Made by a program: the position numbers and the translations under genes
NCBI GenBank assembly: GCA_036346405.1
Contig: CM070550.1
Location: forward strand, 18,500,549 to 18,564,548
From: Phyllostachys edulis
Taxonomy: Eukaryota > Streptophyta > Magnoliopsida > Poales > Poaceae
Direction: 5' to 3'
DNA: 64,000 nt
Shown here: piece by piece, positions 54,981 to 64,000 of the stretch
Layout: every line of letters starts with the position of its first letter
Position numbering within the stretch: the first letter of the stretch is position 1
Notes under the pieces: generated by a model
Database searches by the model: none
Seen by the model: the letters and a program-made list of their open reading frames with translations, nothing else
Told to the model about the DNA's origin: nothing

Positions 54981-57900
54981 TCTAGCCCCCACTTCAAGTG
55001 AAAGCAACTTACTTGGTAAAGGGTTCTAGATGGTCTTACGATCATGAGAGGATCAGAGAAAATAATCGAAGGAAAAACTCTTCGATTGTATACTACTTTG
55101 ACCGTAAATGTGCTTGGTCAAGAAAATTGCTTACTTACTATCAAGTGGTCGTAAAAGCATTTCTACGATCACAAGGTGGTCGAGTATAGTGATCGGAAGA
55201 AGGAACTTTCCGATTATCATTTCCTTTGGTTGAAAAGATCTAACCAAGGAAGTAATTTCGCTTGAGATGTAAACGCAAACCTGAATTTCTCGAATCGGAC
55301 ACACTGGGAATCTCAAACGACGCCTTAGCTTCGTTCTGCTGAAACGGTTCCTAGACGGTGGCGACCCTTGGAATGTCACGCCCGGCTCAAGGTACGCGAT
55401 TATATATACTCACCGGAGGGTAAAACCTAAGATCTTACTTTTCCCCAAATTGCTCCTCGCTGTTCTTCAAGCTCTTGCCTTCTCCGCCGAAGTCGTTTTT
55501 GCCTTCTCCGCCGCCACTCCAATTGTGCCCTCTTTTTGACCCAAAATTTCTGCTTCCGAGAGAGATGGCCAGAAAGTTTCGAGTGGGAAGAGTCGGAGAT
55601 GGATGCGCGAAGATTCAAGCCCTAGTTGTCGCCGGAAGATTCCAGAGAAGACTCTTGTGAAATGGCTTCCGAATTGGGCAAGATTGGCCGTCAGGAGAAT
55701 GGGCAAATTCCGCCTTCCGTGCTTATTGTGAGTGTGGCCTTCGAACGCTCGCTCACCCCTTTCATCACCGCAGTTTCGAGCATTTTGGGGTGGAGTTAGT
55801 GAACCTTGGTCCTAACTCCATCACCATGCCGAAGTTTTAGATATTTGTGCGAGGCGACTGGAATTCCATGACCTTGAGCTTTTCCAATATTTCTATGGAA
55901 TGTCTCAAGCCGGATTGCCGGAAGTTGTGGTCTAAAACTCCACGACGGGAAGTCGAGGGAGTATATTCAGAGTTTCACCCGGCCTTCGTGGGTCGGATGG
56001 AGGAAGAGGTGGTTTTACCGAAAGTCACCTCGTAAGATAGCCTCTTTTAGTGGGAAAGGTCATTAAAAGAAATCTTCATGGGATTCGACTCAAGATATCA
56101 CGGATTGCCCTTATGTTCAAGCTATCAAGGACTTGAAGAAGGAAGGGTCGACGGATGGCATGTGGTGAAAGATTTCATCACACCCGAATTAGTCCTTTGA
56201 AGAAACGAGCATCCCTATGTGGAGATACTCGGCTACTGCACCCAACCAGGACTACAACGAGGGTAAGTGAATTTTCGACTTAGCTCTCGCTTTGGTCTTT
56301 CTGCAGTTGTTTAAAAGATGCCTTTATCTGCTTGAACAGATCTTTCACCAAATGGAGATTGACGTTAGAGTCAAACTTCGTTTGAGAAGTCTCCGCCACT
56401 TAGTGTGGCGGTTCCTAAAATCCTTGCGGTCGATCCGCAGAGGAAAGGATGGTTCGCCTAAAGGTAATCAAGAGTTGATTTTATCTTTAAGACTTTATAG
56501 TCATAGAAAGAACTTACGACTAGAGAAATGTTGTAGAAAAACTTACAACTTAGTCGTGACCGTAGGAAATCTTACTGACGAGGAAAGGTCGAGAAAAACT
56601 TACGACTTGATATCGGGTCGAGAAAATCTTACGACCAGCTAGTAATTCTTCTCTTTCTGCTTTTGCTTTACGTAAAGTAGGCATGGAAAATCGCTCGGAT
56701 GATGAAGAAGTCAGATCGATAACCATCGGTGCAGGGTTGACAAAGGACAAAGGCTCACCTCCTTCGTCCAAGAGACGCCGACTTTTAAGGGGTGACGACA
56801 AAGGAGGGGCGAGCTCGAGTTCTAGTCCTTCACCGCATCCTCTGCAAAGCTTAGGCGTATATAGCATAATCGGCCGAGGCTAAAATAGTCAAGTGGAGGA
56901 GGTCAAGTAGCTGAACCTCTAAAGCGCAAACCTCGCAAGGCCAAGGTACCCTTCTATTATGACAAAAATCTTTCGCAGCTTACGCCACTCTCGGTTTTGT
57001 TAAGCACTTGGAAAAGGAGAACCGAAGGATTTTATGTCTTTTGTGAAGGATAATACCGCTCCAAGAGAGCCTATGGTGATGGCAATGTCGCTCTTGGAGT
57101 GGTCGAGACCGATCTCGGCCATCCAGAAAGTCGAGACCGAGAGATGGTCCTCGTTCAAAATCCACGACCGGACGTGGTCGTGGCTAAGCCCATTCTTCAA
57201 CTCGAACTTCACCGAAGTGGTCGAGAGAAGAAGAAATCTTCCGCTGGGAAAGTGACTCCCAAATTCTGCTTAGGTCCAAGGTGCAGAGGTATGTGAAATA
57301 TACTAAAGTGTAAGAACATAATTTACCTTTTCCTTTTCACAACCTGAATTGCTTTCCTTTTCTCGCTTTTTAGCCCGACTCCTTCAAATTTCGAGAATGC
57401 TTCCGCTGAGAAGCCTATTGCTACCTCTCCATTACCGGAGAGACAACAAGGAAGTGGTCGAGGATCATCCTCGCCCAGTGGTAGAGGAAGTCGTGGCGCT
57501 GAAGTGGTTACGACAACCAATGAGGTACTGTTGTACCCAAGAAGGTAGCGGCTACAACCTCTGAAGTAGCAATGGTGACCACAGAGATGGTCGTGGAGAC
57601 TCCAAGAAGAATGCGACCACCGAGATGGTCGTGAAAGCTCCAAGAACAAAATGCGACTCTCGAGGCGGTCGCCACGACCACCGAGATGGTCGTGGATAGA
57701 ACAGAGGCACCGCAGGCCTCTCGTCAAGATGGTGGCGGTTCTCGGCCCACCGTGTTTTAAAGGAGATCGCTGCAGACGCTCCTCCCGGTACCCAAAGAGA
57801 AACTGGTTACGTAATCGTAAGAAGAAGAGTATTTCAACTTCGCTGACTTCTTTTGGGCCTGCTTCCATCGTAGGGTCTTCGCTTTCGATCTCGCGATCGA

Positions 57901-58390
57901 AGTCCCCCATCCCAACGATATTCCCAATAGAGGGATACCTTTGATAATGAACGCCTTGAGAAGGTTTGTGGGACCAAGTCACGAGGGTAGACAAGTCAAG
58001 ATCCCTGAGTCGGTTTACTCGATGTTTGCTCGATCAACTATGAATGTAAGTACTTAATCGCACTTATATATACAGTATAATCTTCTCTGTTTCTCATCGT
58101 CTTTTCATCTTGCGTAAAGCCATAGAGCAAATTGTCGTTGTCGGTGAATATCATCGACAACTTCTAGAGTCGCGACAGAAAGAGGAACTCGCAAACAGTA
58201 GAGAGGTGGTAAGTCACTACTATTCATAGTCACCTTGGATTTGACTACTTATATAGTGCTTACGGATTTGTCATGGAAAAACTCACGACTAGGTAATGGT
58301 CGTAAAAGACTTATGACCAAAGGGCTTTGTCGTAGAAGAACTTACGACTAGGTCAATGGTTGTAGAAGAACTTACAATCGATTGACCCAT
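54765..58390. repeat. Recurring imperfect palindrome TCGTA(n)TTACGA
   Basis: Motifs such as GTCGTAGAAGAACTTACGAC recur in the LTR (54765-54865), after the first exon block (56510-56640) and near 58270-58385. Weaker copies lie at 55030-55175, and relatives in LTR A at 51630-51690. Confidence 0.7.
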
Positions 58391-59530
58391 GCTCATGTCC
58401 ACCGTTATCCTTGCGGGTTAAACAAAGGACGCTAAGATCTTAGCCGACTCGCCGATTATGAAAAAGAGGAGTCGAAAAAGTTTAGGAAGAGGTATTAGAC
58501 CTCCTGAAAAAGCTTAAAGAAGCTAACTCTGCAACCATGAAGTCGCAGGAAAAATTAAACAAAGAAGTGCTTGAACTTAAGACTGCTTATATCTTTGATC
58601 TTTACCTAACTCTTGCTTCTTTTCGTAAAAAGAAGACGAGACGAAAAAGCTCCGTAAATGAAGTTAGAGAGAAAACTTCAGTTATTCACGAGCTTACTCG
58701 TATGTCCAAAAATAAAGATCAAAACCTTGAGACGCCGAGAACTCGAATATCAAGTAAGTAATTCTTTACCCGCAAATCTTTACGAAGTTATTTCCTTTTC
58801 TCACTTCCACTTCCTTTCTAGCAATGGACGTTAAATTGAGAGAACTTGAGATCAAATCGCGGATAAAGCCGTGATTTATAACTGCACTGGCCCTTATTGC
58901 AAAGAAGAATGTAGAGGATATTGTATCATGGGAGAAAAAGTATGCCGAGACCGTTGCTTCCCATAATGAAGAGGTCAAGAAGTTGATTCTCAACTAGTGG
59001 GTAAGAAATTCTTTTACCCGTGATTATTTTTGTTTTCTTTTTCCTCTAGGAGTTTATTTTTGTTTGACCAATCTTATTTCTTCAGAGCAAGTGGTCAAAA
59101 CAAAAAGCTCCATGAGGCTTCGACTTGTACCCAACAGAGATGGAAGCAATGAAGATTAAACTTCAAGGAAACATCACGCCTCTGAACAATGTGCTTGGTG
59201 AGCTACATAGTGAGGGAAAGACTCTCAAGATGATACAATAGCTGCTCACACAAGTACCATTGGGGATCAAGTCGATTTTGCAAGATCTGGTGACCACTCA
59301 AGGCCAACCAAGTTGAATCGATAAAGGAGGCGGTTGAAATCTGCAGAAGTTATGCATTAGCAAAACTTAAAGCTCATGACCCCAACCTTAATGTGCAACC
59401 ACTGGCCGAATTTCAACCGCTCTGAAGGTAAGGAAGACGCCTCGATGGAGGAGATGCAATCGGTTGGTTTGGAAAGTTTCAGAGGAGATGCAATTGGGCT
59501 CTCCTCTTCGAGAGTAGTCTCAGAATGAAC
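55565..59530 (+). pseudogene. Gypsy B antisense gene (Transposase_28-like), degenerate and spliced
   Basis: A diverged copy of the gypsy A antisense gene starts MARKFRVGRVGDGCAK at 55565. The block FEHFGVELVNLGPNSIT (about 55770-55830) aligns with the copy at 52380. A donor/acceptor-like pair GGGTAAGTGA...TTTCTGCAG is at 56260-56306. Later pieces are ENRSDDEEVRSITIGAGL with SPPSSKRRRLL (56683-56883), a Val/Thr-rich repeat segment (57430-57720), a charged coiled-coil-like piece (58537-58761) and EMEAMKIKLQGNITPLNNVL (about 59140-59200). The reading frame is broken many times. The N-terminal LxxP/H motif block is more decayed than in copy A. Confidence 0.6.
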
Positions 59531-59571
59531 TTGTGAAAAACAGTCTTTTGTTGATGTAATCCATCTTGTTC

Positions 59572-59850
59572 CTCGCAAATCATCTTGTCGAGTAGTTAGT
59601 AACTCAAAAGATAATTAACTAATTTAAAGACTAAGAAATGAAGTCAAATGTGATGACTTTATCCTAGCCCCGACTATTTGCTTAGTTTGTGAAAACTAAG
59701 TAAATAGTTTTGTCTCTCGCAAATCATCTTGTCGAGTAGTTAGTAACTCAAAAGATAATTAACGAAATAAAGACTAAGAATTGAAATCAAATTATCCTAG
59801 CCTCTCGACTATTTGTTTGAGTTTGTTTAGACAAACTAAGTAAATAGTCT
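59572..59850. repeat. Tandem duplication of about 140 bp in gypsy B
   Basis: CTCGCAAATCATCTTGTCGA followed by GTAGTTAGTAACTC and, further on, AACTAAGTAAATAGT occurs at about 59572-59710 and again at about 59714-59850. Confidence 0.85.
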
Positions 59851-59929
59851 CAGAGAAAGGGTTTCAAAACAGAGAGGTTTGTTTAACTTGTAGTTTTGGG
59901 TCTCAATTGTCATGCAATCGGGTCGAAAG

Positions 59930-60490
59930 GGTGGTAACGAGTTGACACTAGGAAGTTCCTTCTAGTGGGCGGGACCACGTCAGAGAGGAGAGGCTTCGAC
60001 TAGGTAATGTTAACATCTCGACTAGTTTAATCAAATCGAGAACGGCAACTTGAGTTAAGCAAACGTCTAGAGGACTTTAAAATATTTACTCGTCCTTCTC
60101 CCATGGACTCGATAAGTCCTGCCCCGGTAGCAAGAGTAGGAAACCGAACAAAGCTAGGAAGCTCCTTCCATTAGCAAGGTGACCACATGCAGAGAGGAGA
60201 GGCTTTACTAGATGTGTCTCTTCCTCCCACCAGCTTGAGATGAAACGAGTACACCCAAGACGGTTAAGCAAATTCGAGAAAGTGCGCTTTCTTAGAGTAT
60301 TTTTCAAATTAATCAAGAAATAAACTAAGGTGAAAAGAGTTGGCCTTCAAAAATATTTCACTAAATAAAACCCAGTTCTTTGTGTTGGCTATAAAAGCGA
60401 GTAACGAGTCGACACTAGGAAACTCCTTCTAGTGGGCGGGACCACATGCGAGAGGAGAGGCTTCCGACTAGGTGATGTTATCTCGCTTAT
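59930..60490. repeat. Three units of about 230 bp in gypsy B
   Basis: The core GACACTAGGAA(A/G)(C/T)TCCTTCTAG with GAGAGGAGAGGCTT occurs at about 59942, 60145 (reduced) and 60408. The units separate the antisense gene from pol, a place where Tat-type elements often carry tandem subrepeats. Confidence 0.75.
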
Positions 60491-60804
60491 ACGAATCGAC
60501 TTGATTCACGACTAGTTGAGAGTCTCCTCTCACGAGTAGTCGGCGAATCGAGAGCGCTTTCATTGCTTTCAGATACCAGCTAGCAAACCTTCGATTCTCG
60601 CCACATTATTAGTGGCCCGAAAGTTTAATTGTATGGCATACTTTAAGGTCTCTCTCGTAGGAGATACCAGACCACCCCACCCAAGAGCCACTTAAAGTAA
60701 GCGACCAGTCAAAGTACATCGCCCACCGGTCGGGAATCGTCTTTGGGATCCTCGAACGTGTTCAGATTTGTCCATTCGGCGACAAAGTCCGCCAAGATCT
60801 CGAT

Positions 60805-62300
60805 TTAACTACCGTTTCGGGACACGAAATGGATGTCGAACTCCCCAAGTTCGACCGACCATTTTGCCATGCGCCCCGCCGCTTCCCTATTCGGAGGATC
60901 GCTTCCCAAGGGAAACTCAGATGGCACAGCTAGTTTGTGCGTCTGAAAATAATGCCGCAGCTTCCTCAAGACATGAGGAGGGCATACAAGCTTTTGGACC
61001 TGAGGGTAACGCCTTAGGTCCGTGTAAAACTTCACTTACGTAGTAAACCGGGTCGTTGTACATTTTCACGCTTCTACAACCAAGATCATACTGACCGCTC
61101 AGGGCGTGGCAAACTAGGTAAACCAAGAGCGCTTTCTTCTAGCCTCGAGAGACCGTAATAGGAGCACTCGTAAGGTACCTCTTGACATCCTCAAAGGCAA
61201 AGCTTGTCTTCCTCATTCTGACCACTCAAAACTTTCGTGTCTCCTTAGAAGTTTAAAGAAAGGTAGTCCCTTTTCTCCCGAACGTGCGATGAAACGACTT
61301 AGAGCCGCCATGCACCCAAAGTGAGTTTCGGACTTCTTTCCGTAGTTGGAGGGCGATTTGTAAAATGGCTTTTATCTTTTAGGGATTCGCTTCAATTCCT
61401 CGTATAGATACTAGGAATCCAAGCAATTTCAAGAGATTCCAAACACACACTTCTCGTGATTAAGTTTTAAGCGATGTTTTCTCGAGATTGTCGAATGTTT
61501 CTTGTAGGTCGGTAATATGATTAAGTTTCTTGATGCTTTTGACAACTAAGTCATCAACATAGGCTTCTAGATTTCGCCTAATTGAGATGAAAAAGTTGCT
61601 CTGATCAAGCGTTGAAAAGAAGCGCCGGCATTTTTTAGACCAAATGGCATTTTGACATAGCAAAATATACCAAATGGTGTAATAAATGCGGTCTTTTCTT
61701 CATCGCCTAGACACATATTAATCTGGTGATATCCGCAATATGCATCTAAAAACTTAACATTTCACAACTTCGCAGAGAGTCAACCAACCGATCGACACGA
61801 GGTAAAGGAAAATCGTCTTTTGGACAAGCTTTATTAAGATCAAGAAAGTCTACGACATACGCCATTTGCCGCTTGACTTTCTAACCATTACAGGTTAGCC
61901 AACCATTCTCGATGGTTGACCTCTTATAAAGCCCGCTTAAGTAGCTTATCCAATTTCGATTTAATAGCATCTCGCCGATCGGGGCAAATCTCCGCAATTT
62001 TTGTTTTACTGGTACTTTGTCGTGTAGTAAGGCTAGCTCAGGCTCGATCACCTCCCCGGGACTCCGCATGTCGGATGCTTGCCATGCGAATACATCTGCG
62101 TAGCTCGGAGGAAGGTGATGAGGGCGCCTTCCTATTTGGGGTTGAAGTATCCCGTCGATGCGAACAGCCTCTCGAGGGTCCCTCAAGGCCCGTGAGGAAC
62201 CTCTTTGACTTTGTCGCTCGGCTTTGGTGCAGTTTTTAGGCTTCACTTGCTAGTCGAAGGTCGACTTTCTTCTCGAGTTGGTATTTGTCCTACCATCTCA
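60805..62300 (-). pseudogene. Gypsy B pol remnant: reverse transcriptase and RNase H
   Basis: Read leftward, YADVFAWQASDM with VPVKQKLRRFAP (62130-61960) is the start of the RT domain. RNLEAYVDDLVVKS (about 61580-61540) holds the YVDD catalytic box, followed by HITDLQETFDNL. The RNase H region (61035-60805) ends HKLAVPSEFPLG, NREAAGRMAKWSVELGEFDI, HFV. Frames change between blocks and stops occur. An integrase HHCC or DDE core was not found to the left, so pol is truncated. The RT would copy element RNA from a tRNA primer. Confidence 0.85.
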
Positions 62301-62592
62301 AGGGATCGATTATGTCGCAGTATGCGCCATCTTCTTGTCACAATGGATTGTAATTACTCCTTTGGGACTCGCATCTTAATACATTGATATCCATAATGAG
62401 TAGCCATTAGAATTTTGCCAAAGTTGGTCGTCCGAGTATGGCGTTATATGTCAGATCGAAATCGACCACATCAAAGGAGATTTTCTCGTCTCCGAAATTA
62501 CTTGGTGAACCAAATGTTAAAGGAAGAGAAACTTGACCAATTGGTTTGGTCAAGATCCCAGACAATCCCATGGAAAGAGTATCGCATCGGTC

Positions 62593-62838
62593 TTACTTTG
62601 GTCCCGGTACTTGCATGTCATCCAGGGCACTCGTAAATAAAATATTTAACGAGCTTCCACCATCAACCAAAACTCGATTGACCCGACAATTGTTGATGGT
62701 GGGTTCGACCACGATTGGGTATCGACTGTCGAGTCGAAGGATCGGGCAATACTCTTCTCGAAAGAAATGGTGACTTCCACCACTTCGTAATTTATTGACG
62801 AGAGGAGGATCTATGGAGTTTACCTCGCTGCTCAGCAA
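62593..62838 (-). pseudogene. Gypsy B aspartic protease remnant
   Basis: The minus frame contains EEYCPILRLDSRYPIVVEPT and NNCRVNRVLVDGGSSLNILF. The VDGGSSLNILF block is the gypsy aspartic protease active site (D-G-G-S-S). The preceding HH.FREEYCPI stretch is typical of this lineage. The flanking frame is broken. Confidence 0.82.
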
Positions 62839-62962
62839 ACTTTGAGTTGCCGCTTTGATTCATATGCCGATGATCCCCCGTAGATGTGTTCAATGGTGTG
62901 TTGCGGATCCTGGAACGGCATCTCCTCTTCGTCATCTGAAGATTTATGACCACTTGTTTGAC

Positions 62963-64000
62963 CTACCTGCTCGAGGGTGGGAAGTGGTCCTTTGCCGTTG
63001 TAGTAGTCTTCAAGCTTTCGTTGGAAGACCCGGCAGTTGCGAAGGTCATGCCCTTCCTTTTTATGGAAAGGACACCACCTAGGCTTATCATTTTTCCGAT
63101 CGTATGCTTACCTTTGCCTTTGTCGGAGTGTGGCTTGGATGTGCGTGGCTCTTTATCATTCACAGCCAATACCTCCTTGGAACCGCTGGGTTTTTGACCC
63201 TTCATCTTATTCTTGGACTTTTTTGCTTTCTTATCCTTCTTCTTACCAACTTCGCCTGGCTCTCGAGATGGATTGTCTTCACGATCAATTGTGTTGTTCC
63301 ACTCGACCGCCTCGAGGCGAGAGTATATCGATCGCCATTTCAAGAGTTCGCGATGTAGGAGGATTTAAAGCAATATCCTCTCGTTATCCTTCTACTACGG
63401 ACTCGCTTGAAAGCCCCGATGACAGATGAATCGAAACTTCCTAATTGAGTTACTTAACCCGACTAAAGCGCTTGATGAACCGGCGCAATGTCTCGTTGTC
63501 GCTCGTCTCATCCGTGCAAGTCGCCCTCCTTTCGTATGCATTGTATGTGCCTTGGAAATTTGCCAAGAGAAGATCGCAGAGATGTTGCTAAGAATAGATC
63601 GACTCGAGTGGTTGGTTTAGTAACCACGATCGAAAGCGATCCTTCGAGCACGCTTGGAAGGTAATTTGCCATCACATGCTCTCCTCCTCCGCCGCCGAAT
63701 AATTGTTGTGTAAATTTGAAGGAATTCGATGGGATTTTGGGAACCATCAAACTTCTCCATGTTCACCGGTCGAAAACGAGGTGGCCAATGTAATGTTCGG
63801 AGATCAAAGCGAGAATGCCCGACATCCAAGAATGACTTCTTGACGCCTCCTTTGCGTAAAAGAAGGGTTGATATCATCGTGGTCGTACTCGACGATACCC
63901 AAGAATAGTTGACCCGACTGCATAGGTCTCGGTCCCACGAGGAATACTCGTAGTTTATCTCGCCGCTGCAGATTTCCATGTCGGAGTGGTGAACGATCAC
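62963..64000 (-). pseudogene. Gypsy B gag remnant, continues beyond the window
   Basis: The right-hand frame (64000-63617) includes LHWPPRFRPVNMEKFDGSQN, PIEFLQIYTTI, the retrotransposon gag (capsid) core. A leftward frame (63343-62963) holds a Lys/Gly-rich linker followed by a block near KRKGMTFATAGSSNESLK that corresponds to the F-H-K-x-G-H-D-x-x-x-C zinc-knuckle-like site with its Cys and His mostly lost. Several frame changes are present, one at about 63500. Confidence 0.8.

Larger units (their letters stand above)
54336..64000 (-). mobile_element. Gypsy B: Tat-lineage-like element, 3' part, runs off the window
   Basis: Read leftward from 64000, the order is gag, protease, reverse transcriptase, RNase H, tandem repeats, an antisense plus-strand gene, PPT and 3' LTR. 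No integrase is recognised. The antisense gene beside the 3' LTR and the gag motif WPPRFRPVNMEKFDGSQNP suggest the Tat group of Ty3/gypsy elements (established for Grande- and RIRE2-like families; assignment inferred). All genes contain stops. It lies inside or directly against gypsy A. Confidence 0.8.

Noticed and set aside
58215..58235. CACTACTA at about 58219 as the missing CACTA-2 end
   Set aside because: It is in the wrong orientation for a right end, has no subterminal repeats nearby and lies inside the gypsy B antisense region.
1..64000. tRNA, rRNA or other structural RNA genes
   Set aside because: No cloverleaf with A and B boxes or rRNA-like block was recognised by eye. The TGGTATCAGAGC at 4292 is a primer-binding site, not a tRNA.

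Overview
The window is plant nuclear DNA from a grass, probably a rice relative (Oryzeae). The evidence is compact GT/AG-spliced genes with GC-rich first exons, long-LTR gypsy elements, CACTA, PIF/Harbinger, hAT, Mutator-like and Stowaway transposons, and a chloroplast EGY3 gene with rice-like exon structure. No bacterial, phage or CRISPR feature is seen. Species cannot be fixed from the sequence alone.

Only one host gene looks intact: EGY3 on the minus strand (39158-42158, five exons, about 580 codons, every splice phase consistent). A second host gene, a DUF3054 chloroplast membrane protein (17688 to about 22653, plus strand), keeps its splice phases but is broken by a frameshift and a stop codon in exon 1 and by a transposon in an intron. 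A possible minus-strand gene lies at about 11.9-14.1 kb, with a duplicated TATA promoter.

Layout. 45-3370: solo long LTR with a perfect 5-bp target duplication. 3975-9284: small non-autonomous copia element whose 3' LTR is split by a 3968-bp CACTA element (5182-9149). 9285-14100: poorly coding DNA, a 370-bp tandem duplication and the candidate gene. 15639-16009: Tourist-like MITE. 16699-17390: Mutator-like foldback element. 17688-22653: DUF3054 pseudogene holding an inverted-duplicate hAT element (18812-22032). 23085-23487: Stowaway-like MITE. 23494-29410: PIF/Harbinger element interrupted by a solo LTR. 29577-39038: PIF-type outer element containing an identical 239-bp duplication, a 2.5-kb insertion and a near full-length LINE. 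39158-42158: EGY3, with a CACTA-like MITE in intron 2. 42805-47434: reverse-oriented long-LTR-like DNA. 47435-51135: left part of a second CACTA of the same family. 51136-54335 and 54336-64000: two gypsy elements of the same family, one inside or against the other. Both read gag-pol leftward and carry a plus-strand antisense gene next to the 3' LTR.

The window is therefore mostly a record of nested transposition around two or three host genes. The most unusual item is the inverted hAT duplication in a host intron: read-through transcription would give a hairpin of about 1.2 kb, the architecture of a trans-silencing locus. All family assignments come from reading motifs by eye; no search was run.
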